From assembly GCA_029265435.1 (NCBI GenBank), contig JAJUJH010000009.1:1-37274 (forward strand): a stretch of 37,274 bases of DNA, written 5' to 3'. A program made the position numbers and the translations under genes. Below the pieces are notes generated by a model. That model did no database searches. It had not been told where the DNA came from and saw only the letters and a program-made list of their open reading frames with translations. This document shows, piece after piece, positions 24,550 through 32,012 of the stretch. Position 1 is the stretch's first letter; each line of letters starts with the position of its first letter. The stretch is from Clostridiales bacterium (GTDB lineage Bacteria > Bacillota > Clostridia > Christensenellales > SZUA-584).

Positions 24550-24595
24550 AGTAAGAGGGCTTTCCGGTTAGACGGCCGGAGCGTTTCTCTTTACT
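24550..24595 (+). repeat. Two-part stem-loop in the flgF leader
   Basis: AGTAAGAG (24550-24557) pairs with CTCTTTACT (24587-24595) with one bulged base. Inside it TCCGG (24563-24567) pairs with CCGGA (24576-24580). It begins at about the predicted sigma-D transcript start and ends just before the GAGGAGG ribosome site. No T-run follows, so it is not a terminator. Confidence 0.55.
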
Positions 24596-24608
24596 ATGAG
24601 GAGGCCGT

Positions 24609-25364
24609 ATGATACGCAGTTTCTATATTGCCGCCACGGCGATGGCCACGCAGGCTCAACGGATGGACGCCCTGGCCAACAACATCACGAATGTGGACAC
24701 AACGGGTTACAAGAAAGACATGCTTGTTTCACGTTCGTTTTCGGATGTGCTGATGGAGCGGCTCAACGATCCTTATGTGATCAGCGCAACCAAGCAGATC
24801 GGGTTGCAGAATAACGGTATTCATATTGATGAAATCGTGACGGATTTCAGCCAGAGCGGTTTTGATGAAACGGCGCGGCTTTCCGATTTGGCGTTGGAAG
24901 GTTCGGGCTTTTTCGTGCTTGAAACGCCCGACGGCCCAAGGTATACGCGCGACGGCAATTTCTTCGTAAATGCCGACGGATATCTTGTGAGCGCCGACGG
25001 CTATTATGTGTCGGGAACAAGAGGCCGCATCCATGTGGGGGCGGACGATTTTTCGGTCAACCGTTCGGGAGACGTAAGCGTCAACGGACAAGTCGTCAAT
25101 ACGCTGAGGCTTGCCGCATTTGACGATTTGACAGGCCTTCGCAAGGACGGCAACAATCTATATTATAATTATACAAACCAGGCGGTCAGGACGCCCGATG
25201 ATATCGAAGTGAAGCAGGGGTACCTTGAAACCTCCAATGTGGATACGGCGGAGGAGATGGTGCGGATGATGGAGCTGACACGGTCTTTCAGCTTCAATCA
25301 GCGAGTGTTGTCCATGATAGACCAGTCGCTTGAAAAATCGGTCAGTGAAGTGGGAAGGATATAG
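24609..25364 (+). CDS. flgF: Flagellar rod protein FlgF (FlhO type)
   Basis: The 251-residue protein belongs to the FlgF/FlgG/FlgE family. It has the rod motif ANNITNVDTTGYKK at the N-terminus, ALEGSGFFVLETPDGPRYTRDGNF in the centre (residues about 95-118) and the C-terminal helix AEEMVRMMELTRSFSFNQ. It is followed by a second family member, matching the flhO-flhP pair of Bacillus, where the first is the more proximal. GAGGAGG lies just before the ATG. FlgF versus FlgG is assigned by order; the two could be swapped in name. The length excludes a hook protein FlgE. Confidence 0.85.
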   Translation: MIRSFYIAATAMATQAQRMDALANNITNVDTTGYKKDMLVSRSFSDVLMERLNDPYVISATKQIGLQNNGIHIDEIVTDFSQSGFDETARLSDLALEGSGFFVLETPDGPRYTRDGNFFVNADGYLVSADGYYVSGTRGRIHVGADDFSVNRSGDVSVNGQVVNTLRLAAFDDLTGLRKDGNNLYYNYTNQAVRTPDDIEVKQGYLETSNVDTAEEMVRMMELTRSFSFNQRVLSMIDQSLEKSVSEVGRI

Positions 25365-25367
25365 CAT

Positions 25368-26120
25368 ATGCAAACGATCTATACAGCCAAGCTCGGCTTG
25401 CAGGCGCAGCAGCAGCGTGTGAACATTATCGGGAGCAATCTCGCCAACAGCCAAACGACCGCGTATAAGGCGCAGCGCGCCGATTTCAAAGACGCTCTCT
25501 ATACGGCGATGATCGATCCGTCCAATACAAAGAGTACGCTCAACCTGCAAAAGGGCAGCGGAACGCTGATTGCTTCCACGCCGAGGAATTTTGATAAAGG
25601 CGATCAGAAGATGACGGGATACGTGCTTGACTTTTATCTGGACGGAGACGGCTTTTTCACGGTATCCGACGGCAGCGGCGGTTACTTGTATACGCGGGCA
25701 GGAAACTTCACGGTCTCGAGCGAAAACGACGGCGCTTATCTGACGACGTCATCGGGACAGTATGTGATGGACGTCAATATGAACCGCATCAAGCTGCCCG
25801 CCGATGTGTCGTCTGTGGAGGCAAGTCCGGAGGGCGTGCTGACAGCCGGCGGACAGGTGCTCGGAAGGCTCAGCATCGTGGATTTTCCGAACAAGGACGG
25901 TTTGCTTCAAAAGGGCGCGGGATGTTACGGCGAATCGGCTTCGTCGGGTGCGGCTGTGGGTTCGACGGCTTCCGTACTGCAAGGCGTGCTGGAGGAATCC
26001 AACGTGGATCTGACGGTGGAGACCACAAGGCTGATTCGTGCGCAGAGGGCGTTTTCTCTCGCTTCGCGCGCGCTGACATCCTGGAACGACATGACCGAAA
26101 AGGTATATAATCTGAGATAA
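25368..26120 (+). CDS. flgG: Flagellar distal rod protein FlgG (FlhP type)
   Basis: The 250-residue protein is a second rod/hook-family protein, three bases after FlgF. Motifs are VNIIGSNLANSQTTAYKAQRADF near the N-terminus (residues about 18-40), DGDGFFTVSDGSGGYLYTRAGNF (about 87-109) and LEESNVDLTVETTRLIRAQRAFSLAS near the C-terminus. The closing NVDLTVE..RLI.AQRAF pattern is the classical FlgG ending. The stretch around residues 165-200, before that pattern, is Ser/Gly-rich. It is the likely distal rod. AGCATATG leaves a weak ribosome site, so translation may be coupled to flgF. Confidence 0.87.
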   Translation: MQTIYTAKLGLQAQQQRVNIIGSNLANSQTTAYKAQRADFKDALYTAMIDPSNTKSTLNLQKGSGTLIASTPRNFDKGDQKMTGYVLDFYLDGDGFFTVSDGSGGYLYTRAGNFTVSSENDGAYLTTSSGQYVMDVNMNRIKLPADVSSVEASPEGVLTAGGQVLGRLSIVDFPNKDGLLQKGAGCYGESASSGAAVGSTASVLQGVLEESNVDLTVETTRLIRAQRAFSLASRALTSWNDMTEKVYNLR

Positions 26121-26134
26121 TAAGGAGTTCTTTC

Positions 26135-26542
26135 ATGGGAGCGACGATCGTACAATGCAAAAAGTGTTCCAAACTGTATCAGTCTTTCGGGAACGCGCCA
26201 TACTGTCCGGCTTGCATGGACGAGCTTGAGAGGAATTTTGAATTGGTCAAAGAATATATCTACGAGCATCCGCAGGCCAACGCTGTGGAGGTTTCGAAGG
26301 AGACGGGCGTGCCCGAGAAGGATATTTTCTATTTTCTGAGGGAAGGGCGGCTTTCCGTGAACGAGGGCAGCGGCATGCTTCTTTGCGAAAATTGCGGCCG
26401 TTCGATCACGACGGGGCGGTATTGCGAGGCGTGCAAAAAAAGCCTGGAAAGAGAGCTCAGCGCGACGCTCGGCAATGCGGCTGATAAAAGGGGCCAGACA
26501 ACAGGGCTTGGCAAAATGCACGTGGATTTCAAGAACAGGTAA
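26135..26542 (+). CDS. yvyF: Flagellar operon protein YvyF (zinc-ribbon)
   Basis: The 135-residue protein has two zinc-ribbon-like Cys clusters: C8xxC11 with C24xxC27 at the N-terminus, and CENC with CEAC in the C-terminal half. Between them is a helix-turn-helix-like segment (ANAVEVSKETGVPEKDIFYFLREGRL, about 45-70). This is the architecture of YvyF proteins that precede flgM in Bacillota, as here. Its biochemical role is not established; it may act in regulation of flgM or flagellin genes. AAGGAG precedes the ATG. Confidence 0.88.
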   Translation: MGATIVQCKKCSKLYQSFGNAPYCPACMDELERNFELVKEYIYEHPQANAVEVSKETGVPEKDIFYFLREGRLSVNEGSGMLLCENCGRSITTGRYCEACKKSLERELSATLGNAADKRGQTTGLGKMHVDFKNR

Positions 26543-26563
26543 TTCATTTTGAGGTGACGATAT

Positions 26564-26836
26564 ATGAAAATTGATTCGATTAATCCAAGCGAATTGATGA
26601 GGCAGTATGTGGTACGGCCTAAAATGACCGTGCAGCAGCAATCGCCCGCATCGGATAAAACGGAACTGACGGAAGGCGCAAAGACATTTTCCGTGGCGCT
26701 TAAAGCGGCGCAGGAGCTGATGGATACTCAAACGTCTGAACATGCGGCGCGCATCAACGAAGTGACGGAGCAGATAAGAAACGGAACGTATTCGATTTCC
26801 GGGTACAAAGTGGCTGAAAAGATTCTCGGCCGGTAA
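26564..26836 (+). CDS. flgM: Anti-sigma-D factor FlgM
   Basis: FlgM binds sigma-D until hook completion, when it is exported. The 90-residue protein is typical: a flexible N-terminal half and a helical C-terminal half. TFSVALKAAQELMDTQ and the ending IRNGTYSISGYKVAEKILGR carry the sigma-binding helices. GAGGTGA precedes the ATG. It sits in the usual order yvyF-flgM-flgN-flgK-flgL. With the upstream consensus sigma-D promoter it forms a negative feedback loop on sigma-D. Confidence 0.93.
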   Translation: MKIDSINPSELMRQYVVRPKMTVQQQSPASDKTELTEGAKTFSVALKAAQELMDTQTSEHAARINEVTEQIRNGTYSISGYKVAEKILGR

Positions 26837-26854
26837 AATGGGAGGCTGCGCTTT

Positions 26855-27355
26855 ATGATCAGGGTTTTGAACGCGCTCAAGTCGGTGCTCGAGCTTGAAG
26901 CGGCCGAATACAAAAAAATGCTGGTTCTGGCCGCCGAGAAAAGGGATGTGCTGTTTAAAAACGACGTGAAGGGCTTGGAGCTGATTGTGGCTAAAGAACT
27001 GTCCGTGCTCAAAGAGATCAAACATCTTGAAGCCCAGCGCGAGGAACTGATCGGAAAAGCGGCGGTTTTGAGCCACAGAGCCAAAGATACGATGCGTTTG
27101 ACGGATATCATTGAGATATTGAACGGGGATCTGAAAGAGGAATTTATCCGTATCCGCGGGGAATTAAGCGGCTTGGTGGCGGAGCTGAAAAAAAGCTGCA
27201 AAGCCAATAAAGGGCTCATTGAGACACAGCTTCAGTATGCGAGCTTCTGCGTGAATCTGCTGTCGGGGCAGGCCGGGCCTTTGAGCCTGTATTCTCATGA
27301 GGGCGAGATAAACAATAAAGAAGAAATCACGTATCTGATTGACCGGTCGGTATGA
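26855..27355 (+). CDS. flgN: FlgK/FlgL export chaperone FlgN
   Basis: The 166-residue all-helical protein lies between flgM and flgK, the constant place of FlgN. FlgN chaperones the hook-filament junction proteins FlgK and FlgL to the FlhA ring. The N-terminal stretch LKSVLELEAAEYKKMLVLAAEKRDVLFKND, read across residues 7-36, is the FlgN pattern, with a Lys/Glu-rich coiled coil after it. GGGAGG precedes the start. It ends eight bases before... the flgK ribosome site overlaps its stop region and the true flgK ATG is at 27366. Confidence 0.88.
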   Translation: MIRVLNALKSVLELEAAEYKKMLVLAAEKRDVLFKNDVKGLELIVAKELSVLKEIKHLEAQREELIGKAAVLSHRAKDTMRLTDIIEILNGDLKEEFIRIRGELSGLVAELKKSCKANKGLIETQLQYASFCVNLLSGQAGPLSLYSHEGEINNKEEITYLIDRSV

Positions 27356-27365
27356 AAGGGAGCAT

Positions 27366-28832
27366 ATGTCGAGTTTATTTTACGGTTTGGAAATTGCGAA
27401 AACGGGATTGACGGTTGCCCAGCAGGGAATCAGCCTGACGGGACACAATATTTCAAACGCCAATACGGTGGGTTATACGCGTCAGCGCATCATACAAAAC
27501 AGCATCGACCCGAGCAATACGCTGACCCGCATATCAAAAATCAATAAGGGGACGATCGGCGGCGGCGTTGAGGTGACGAAAATCGATCAGATACGCAGCG
27601 ATTATCTGGACAGGCAGTACCGCAGCGAGAACGCGACGCTCAGCAATTACACCACAAAGGCCGAGGAGCTTGAATACATTGAGAACATGATGAACGAGCT
27701 GTCCGACAACGGCTTGTCGGCATGCATGGCCGATTTTTTTGACAGCCTCAGCGAGTTTTCGAGCGATACGGTCAATGACGAGGTCCGCACGAGCGTACAG
27801 CAGAATGCGCAGAAGATGATTGAGGCGTTTCACCATTATTACAATCAGCTGACCGATCTTCAGACAACGTATAACGAAAACATGAAAGTGACGGTCACCG
27901 AAATCAACGATCTTCTCAAATCCATCGCAAGCTATAACGACCAGATATCCGCTTACGAGCTGTCCGGCGAACAGGCAAACGACCTGCGCGACAAGCGCAA
28001 CCTGCTGCTTGACGATTTGTCGGGGCTTATCAACATCAGCTATTATACGGACGCGGATAACCATTTGGTCGTCACATGCGAAGGCGTCGAACTGATCAAC
28101 CATACGAACACGACGCTGCTTGAAACATCCGCAAACGCCACAACGGGCATGTACGATATTTACTATGAAGGGACGACCACGGATTTCAGCTATAGCGACG
28201 GCAAGCTGATGGCTTTGAAGAATTTGAGGGACGGAAACACAGCCAGCAATGTCGGCGTGCCGTATATCATCAGCAACCTGAACAAACTGGCGCGGAGCAT
28301 GGCCGAGGCGTTCAACGCCATACATGAGACCGGCTATACAAAACCGATCGGAACGGGAACATCCCAAACGGGCATCGATTTTTTCGAAGTGCCTGCAGGA
28401 GGATATACCGACATCACCGCCGGAAACATATCGCTCTCAAGCGAGGTGCTGACCAGCGTCAGGAATATAGCCGGCTCAAGCGTCGCGGTCACGAGCACAA
28501 ATTCGGGCAACAACGAGATTGCGCTCAAGCTGGCCGAGCTTTCATCAAGCAAAAATATCACGGATGTCGGCAATTTCGAGGAGTTTTTAAACAGCATCGT
28601 GGTGGAGCTTGGGGTTGACAGCTCTACGGCGCAGACGCTTCAGGCGAGCCAGCAGGCGATTGTGGACAACCTGACGGAAAGGAAAAACTCGATCTCCGGC
28701 GTTTCGCTGGATGAAGAAATGGTACAGATGATGACATACCAGCATGCGTACAGCGCGGCATCGCGTGTGCTGACGGCGCTTGACGAGGCGCTGGATGTTT
28801 TGATTAACCGTACAGGCCAGGTGGGGCTGTAA
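27366..28832 (+). CDS. flgK: Hook-filament junction protein FlgK (HAP1)
   Basis: The 488-residue protein has the FlgK N-terminus SSLFYGLEIAKTGLTVAQQG followed by GHNISNANTVGYTRQR. It has a middle segment with a pair of coiled regions (about 55-185) and the FlgK C-terminus SGVSLDEEMVQMMTYQHAYSAAS..VLTALDEALDVLIN, in which the conserved NxxG/SGVSLDEE pattern is visible. The start at 27366 follows AAGGGAG; an in-frame upstream ATG at 27339 would add nine residues, overlap flgN and lack FlgK similarity. FlgL follows 22 bases on. Confidence 0.95.
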   Translation: MSSLFYGLEIAKTGLTVAQQGISLTGHNISNANTVGYTRQRIIQNSIDPSNTLTRISKINKGTIGGGVEVTKIDQIRSDYLDRQYRSENATLSNYTTKAEELEYIENMMNELSDNGLSACMADFFDSLSEFSSDTVNDEVRTSVQQNAQKMIEAFHHYYNQLTDLQTTYNENMKVTVTEINDLLKSIASYNDQISAYELSGEQANDLRDKRNLLLDDLSGLINISYYTDADNHLVVTCEGVELINHTNTTLLETSANATTGMYDIYYEGTTTDFSYSDGKLMALKNLRDGNTASNVGVPYIISNLNKLARSMAEAFNAIHETGYTKPIGTGTSQTGIDFFEVPAGGYTDITAGNISLSSEVLTSVRNIAGSSVAVTSTNSGNNEIALKLAELSSSKNITDVGNFEEFLNSIVVELGVDSSTAQTLQASQQAIVDNLTERKNSISGVSLDEEMVQMMTYQHAYSAASRVLTALDEALDVLINRTGQVGL

Positions 28833-28854
28833 CGAACAGGAAGGAGAGATTGCA

Positions 28855-29790
28855 ATGAGGGTAACGAACAGCATGCTGCTCAGCAATTACCTGAAAAATC
28901 TCAACAGGAATCTGGACTCCGTCGGCGATATGCAGCAGCAGATGGCCACGGGCAAAAGGATCAACAAGATATCCGATGATCCGATAGGCGCCATTTCTGT
29001 GATGCAGATGCGCGCCAAGCTTTACAAGACGGAGCAGTACAGCAAGAACGTGGACAAGGCGCTATCGTGGCTCGACGAAACGGAATCGTCTGTGCTGGAG
29101 CTTAACGAGGTGCTGAAATCCGCATACGATACCGCCGTCGCCCAATCGTCTGGCACAATGAATGCGCAGAGCAAGGCCGCCGCGGCGGAGCTGATCAAGC
29201 AGCTTCGGGACCATGTGGTATCGATCGGAAATTCAAAATCGGGCGACAAGTATATTTTCGGCGGCTATAATGTGACAAACGCGCCTTTTGAGGTGGACGC
29301 GTCGGGGAATATTTTGTATAATGGCATTGATTTGACAAACGATTCGGATCCGGCGCTGATCGCCATGGCGGAAGACAGCGTCAGCTATTCGGTGGGCTTC
29401 AACATCACGCTGGATATTTCAATCAACGGCGCAAAACTTTTCGGCACGGGCGAGAACAATATTTACACCATTCTTGACGATTTTTACCAAGCGCTTGAAA
29501 GCGACGCGTCGACCGATGAGCTCGGCGTCTTCATCACAAAAATCCAGAATGCCCAAAGCAGCGTTTTGGCGGTCGACTCGGAGATCGGCGGCAAAACAAA
29601 CCGTCTTGAGCTGATACAGAGCCGGTTTGAAGACGATGTGCTCACATACACCGAGCGCAAGTCGAAACTGGAGGATGTGGACGAGGCGGAAGCCATCATG
29701 AACTATAAGATGGCGGAAACGGTATATGAGGCGTCGCTGCAGATCGGCTCTCAGATCGTTCAGCTGTCGCTGGTGGATTTTCTCAAATAA
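28855..29790 (+). CDS. flgL: Hook-filament junction protein FlgL (HAP3)
   Basis: The 311-residue protein has the flagellin-like N-terminus MRVTNSMLLSNYLKNLNRNL and QQQMATGKRINKISDDPIGA (about 23-46). Its C-terminus, AEAIMNYKMAETVYEASLQIG, then SQIVQLSLVDFLK, is typical of FlgL. The core IFGGYNVTNAPF (about 138-149) is diagnostic. It forms the second junction between hook and filament. AAGGAGAG lies before the ATG. FliW follows after 26 bases. Confidence 0.95.
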   Translation: MRVTNSMLLSNYLKNLNRNLDSVGDMQQQMATGKRINKISDDPIGAISVMQMRAKLYKTEQYSKNVDKALSWLDETESSVLELNEVLKSAYDTAVAQSSGTMNAQSKAAAAELIKQLRDHVVSIGNSKSGDKYIFGGYNVTNAPFEVDASGNILYNGIDLTNDSDPALIAMAEDSVSYSVGFNITLDISINGAKLFGTGENNIYTILDDFYQALESDASTDELGVFITKIQNAQSSVLAVDSEIGGKTNRLELIQSRFEDDVLTYTERKSKLEDVDEAEAIMNYKMAETVYEASLQIGSQIVQLSLVDFLK

Positions 29791-29816
29791 CCGGATTATA
29801 GAGGAGGGTATGGTCG

Positions 29817-30302
29817 GTGCTTATCGATACGGATCGTTTCGGGACCTTTGATACGAAGGACAGCAAGCTGATTGAGTTTCCGCAGGGGATTCCGGGCTTT
29901 GAAGACCTGCATTATTTTATTATTCTTGAGGTTTCTCAGACAAAGCCGATTTACTGGCTTCAGTCGACGGAGAACAAGTATATTGCACTGCCCGTCATAC
30001 TGACGTTTGAGATCCTCGACGATTATTACATCGATATTCGTGACAACGAGCTCGAGGAGCTTCATGTGGAGAGCCAGAACGATCTGCTGATTATGAACGT
30101 TGTGGTGATTCCCGAAACGATCGAGAAGATGACGGTAAATCTGGCGGCTCCTCTTGTCATCAATGCGGTTCGCGGAATCGGCAAGCAGATCATCGTGGAC
30201 GCAAAGACGATGCCCATCCGTATGCCGATTTACGAAGCCATCATGAAGAGCTTAGCCAAAGGGGGTCAGGACGATGCTGGTGCTGTCGAGAAAAACGGGT
30301 GA
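29817..30302 (+). CDS. fliW: Flagellar assembly factor FliW
   Basis: FliW binds flagellin and, when free, sequesters CsrA so that flagellin mRNA can be translated. The 161-residue beta-barrel protein shows GIPGFEDLHYFIILEVSQ and YWLQSTENKYIALPVILTF near the N-terminus and a C-terminal part with VVVIPETIEKMTVNLAAPLVIN, split around residues 93-120. The start is GTG at 29817, eight bases after GGAGGG. An ATG at 29810 is out of frame and too close to that site. It overlaps csrA by 29 bases, tying expression of the pair, and the flagellin gene it controls is next door on the other strand. Confidence 0.95.
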   Translation: MLIDTDRFGTFDTKDSKLIEFPQGIPGFEDLHYFIILEVSQTKPIYWLQSTENKYIALPVILTFEILDDYYIDIRDNELEELHVESQNDLLIMNVVVIPETIEKMTVNLAAPLVINAVRGIGKQIIVDAKTMPIRMPIYEAIMKSLAKGGQDDAGAVEKNG

Positions 30303-30480
30303 AGGGATTGTGCTTGACCAGAATATCGAGATCGAAGTGCTGGCTATTGAGGGGGATCGCGTTCGCATCGGCATCAAAGCGCCAAAGGAAATGCGCATTT
30401 ACCGCAAAGAATTGTTTGAAGAAACCATTGATTTAAACCGCGCGGCTTCCAAGACGCCCGCGATCACATTCGGCAAATAG
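30274..30480 (+). CDS. csrA: RNA-binding translational repressor CsrA
   Basis: CsrA dimers bind GGA motifs in mRNA leaders and block ribosomes. The 68-residue protein has the full family sequence: MLVLSRKTGEGIVLDQNIEIEV (residues 1-22), GDRVRIGIKAPKEMRIYRKELFEE (about 28-51) and a short polar tail. The RNA-binding residues at the start (L4, R6) and the arginine in the later RIYRKE segment are present. AAAGGGGG precedes the ATG inside fliW. A strong terminator follows. In Bacillus the target is the flagellin mRNA, and the fliC leader in this window has matching GGA motifs. Confidence 0.96.
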   Translation: MLVLSRKTGEGIVLDQNIEIEVLAIEGDRVRIGIKAPKEMRIYRKELFEETIDLNRAASKTPAITFGK

Positions 30481-30491
30481 AGAAAGGCGGC

Positions 30492-30519
30492 AAAAGGGCC
30501 CGGCAGCGGGCTCTTTTTT
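30492..30519 (+). terminator. Rho-independent terminator after csrA
   Basis: AAAAGGGCCCG (30492-30502) pairs with CGGGCTCTTTT (30507-30517), eleven pairs including one G-U, around a GCAG loop. The 3' arm runs into a T-tract. It ends the flgF-csrA operon. Confidence 0.9.
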
Positions 30520-30601
30520 GATGGAACGGCGCAAGCCGAAAGGCGGTTCATGGCTGAAACGCCGCGTTTTGCAGTCTGAAGAATGAGATTTCCGTTCGAC
30601 A

Positions 30602-30631
30602 TAAAAACAACCGCCGGCATAAAGCCGGCGG
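30602..30631 (-). terminator. Second, distal terminator downstream of fliC
   Basis: On the minus strand CCGCCGGC and GCCGGCGG form an eight-pair stem with a five-base loop, followed by TTGTTTTTAT. It lies about 50 bases beyond the fliC stop, after the UUCG hairpin. It also blocks read-through into csrA antisense. Confidence 0.82.
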
Positions 30632-30656
30632 CTGATCGTTTTGGCGCCTTTTTCTG

Positions 30657-30674
30657 AAAAGCCCGAAGGCCTTT
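30657..30674 (-). terminator. UUCG-loop hairpin directly after fliC
   Basis: On the minus strand AAAGGCC-TTCG-GGCTTTT forms a seven-pair stem (one G-U) capped by a UUCG tetraloop, ten bases after the fliC stop. The trailing T-run is short. It may terminate weakly or protect the 3' end of the flagellin mRNA. Confidence 0.6.
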
Positions 30675-30683
30675 CGAAACGGA

Positions 30684-31820
30684 TTACTTGAGCAGCGAAA
30701 GCACGTTCTGCGGAGCGGAATTCGCCTGAGCCAGCATCGCCGTGGCGGCCTGGACCAGTATGTTCTCCGTTGTGAACTTGGTCATCTCCTGAGCCATGTC
30801 GATGTCGCGGATGCGGCTCTCGGCAGCCTGCAGGTTTTCGGCCGACGTGTCAAGGTTGTTGATCTTGTGATCAAGCCTGTTCTGGATAGCGCCGAGTTTG
30901 GCACGCTGAGTCGACACGGTGTTGATCGCAGTCTGAATGGAAGTGATGGCGGTTGACGCGCCGTCGCGAGTGCTGATATCAAGCGTGTCAAGACCAAGAT
31001 CGTCCGACTGCATCGAGCCTATGGAGATATCCAGCGTCTCAGCCTCGTTCGCGCCCGTCTGGACTTTCGCGGCAGCCTGGCTGACGGTGAAATCAAGCGT
31101 ATCGCCGTCGGTGAAAGCCGCGTGTGTTGCATCGAACTCGAAGGTGACGGATCCGTATTGACCGTTGGCTCCGAAGCTGATCGTCAGGCTCTTTGCAGCC
31201 GCACCGGTCGGGTTTGCGCCTGTGAATACTTCATTACCCGCAAGATCGCCGCCCGACAGCGTATAAGTGCCGGCGCCGGAATCGTAAGCGATGCTGTAGG
31301 CCGTAGCGCTGGACGCAAAGCCTTCGAATTTGATCGATTTGATGCCGTTGTCGAATGCCTGGATCTCACTGTTCGTCGTATCGACTGTGGCGATTGTTCC
31401 GAACGAACCGTCAAGAAGCTTCTTGTTGTTGAACGTCGTCTTGTTGGCGATGTCGTTGATTTCGCTGCGCAGAGCGTCAAACTCATCCTGCAAAGCGTTG
31501 CGGTCGATGCCTTCGTTCGTGTCGGAAGCCGACTGAACTGCCAGCTCGTTCATACGCTGAAGAATGGAATGCGTTTCTGTGAGCGCGCCTTCGGCGGTCT
31601 GCACGAGCGAGATCGCGTCCTGGCTGTTTTTGGAAGCCATGTTGAGGCCGCGGATCTGGGCTCTCATCTTCTCGGAGATCGCAAGACCGGCGGCGTCGTC
31701 ACCGGCGCGGTTGATCTTGTAGCCCGAGGACAGTCTTTCCGTCGACTTCGCGACGTTGTTGTTGTTGATCGCGTACTGGCGATGGGTATTCATCGCCATA
31801 ATGTTGTTGTTGATTCTCAT
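30684..31820 (-). CDS. fliC: Flagellin FliC (Hag)
   Basis: Flagellin is the filament subunit. The 378-residue protein has the conserved N-terminal domain MRINNNIMAMNTHRQ, then SGYKINRAGDDAAGLAISEK (about 30-50). A variable surface domain lies at about 150-290. The C-terminal domain ends NILVQAATAMLAQANSAPQ, then NVLSLLK. The start at 31820 follows GGAGG by eight bases; the open frame extends upstream but that stretch is the leader RNA, not flagellin. It stands alone on the minus strand, convergent with fliW-csrA and divergent from fliF. It has its own sigma-D-like promoter, a structured leader and two downstream hairpins, fitting a highly expressed, checkpoint-controlled gene. Only one flagellin gene is seen. 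Confidence 0.97.
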   Translation of the reverse strand: MRINNNIMAMNTHRQYAINNNNVAKSTERLSSGYKINRAGDDAAGLAISEKMRAQIRGLNMASKNSQDAISLVQTAEGALTETHSILQRMNELAVQSASDTNEGIDRNALQDEFDALRSEINDIANKTTFNNKKLLDGSFGTIATVDTTNSEIQAFDNGIKSIKFEGFASSATAYSIAYDSGAGTYTLSGGDLAGNEVFTGANPTGAAAKSLTISFGANGQYGSVTFEFDATHAAFTDGDTLDFTVSQAAAKVQTGANEAETLDISIGSMQSDDLGLDTLDISTRDGASTAITSIQTAINTVSTQRAKLGAIQNRLDHKINNLDTSAENLQAAESRIRDIDMAQEMTKFTTENILVQAATAMLAQANSAPQNVLSLLK

Positions 31821-31828
31821 TTCTTTTT

Positions 31829-31836
31829 CCTCCATG
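31829..31836 (-). promoter_or_regulatory. CsrA-type motif at the fliC ribosome site
   Basis: CATGGAGG on the minus strand (31836-31829) contains the GGAGG ribosome site of fliC within a CATGGA motif identical to the two upstream copies. Binding here would block translation directly. Confidence 0.6.
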
Positions 31837-31847
31837 AAAATGTTTTT

Positions 31848-31863
31848 AGAGCATCCATGCTCT
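31848..31863 (-). promoter_or_regulatory. CsrA-type hairpin in the fliC leader (proximal)
   Basis: AGAGCA-TGGA-TGCTCT on the minus strand is a six-pair stem with GGA exposed in the loop, the preferred presentation for CsrA. The sequence CATGGATG matches the core of the known CsrA consensus (ACARGGAUG) at most positions. The GGA lies about 20 bases upstream of the one in the ribosome site. Confidence 0.65.
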
Positions 31864-31883
31864 TGTAACAACCACACCGGACG

Positions 31884-31913
31884 ATGGCGCCACGATCATC
31901 CATGTTTGGCCAT
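31884..31913 (-). promoter_or_regulatory. CsrA-type hairpin in the fliC leader (distal)
   Basis: On the minus strand ATGGCCA pairs with TGGCGCCAT (two bulged bases) around a 14-base loop holding CATGGATG (31904-31897). It lies close to the predicted 5' end of the transcript. It is a second copy of the motif in the proximal hairpin. Confidence 0.5.
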
Positions 31914-31923
31914 TACATCATAT

Positions 31924-31950
31924 ATATCGTCACATTTGGCGGCGACTTAA
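31924..31950 (-). promoter_or_regulatory. Sigma-D-like promoter of fliC
   Basis: On the minus strand TTAA (31950-31947), 15 bases, then GACGATAT (31931-31924) differ from the consensus by one base in each element. The predicted leader is about 97 bases. Flagellin genes are the classical sigma-D target, which supports the call. Confidence 0.65.
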
Positions 31951-31988
31951 CAAAAAAATGATTCATCGGGACGAAAAAGTTTATAAAT

Positions 31989-32012
31989 AGATCGACACTA
32001 AGATCGACACTA
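31989..32012 (+). repeat. Tandem 12-bp direct repeat between fliC and fliF
   Basis: AGATCGACACTA occurs twice head to tail with no mismatch (31989-32000 and 32001-32012), in an otherwise AT-rich 231-base gap. It sits 39 bases before the fliF start and could be a regulator-binding site. The first TCGACA (31992-31997) is also a possible -35 with TATATA at 32014-32019. Confidence 0.7.

Noticed and set aside
31821-31877. N-terminal extension of flagellin up to 31877
   Set aside because: The extension has no flagellin similarity, lies in the structured leader and contains the ribosome site of the real start at 31820.
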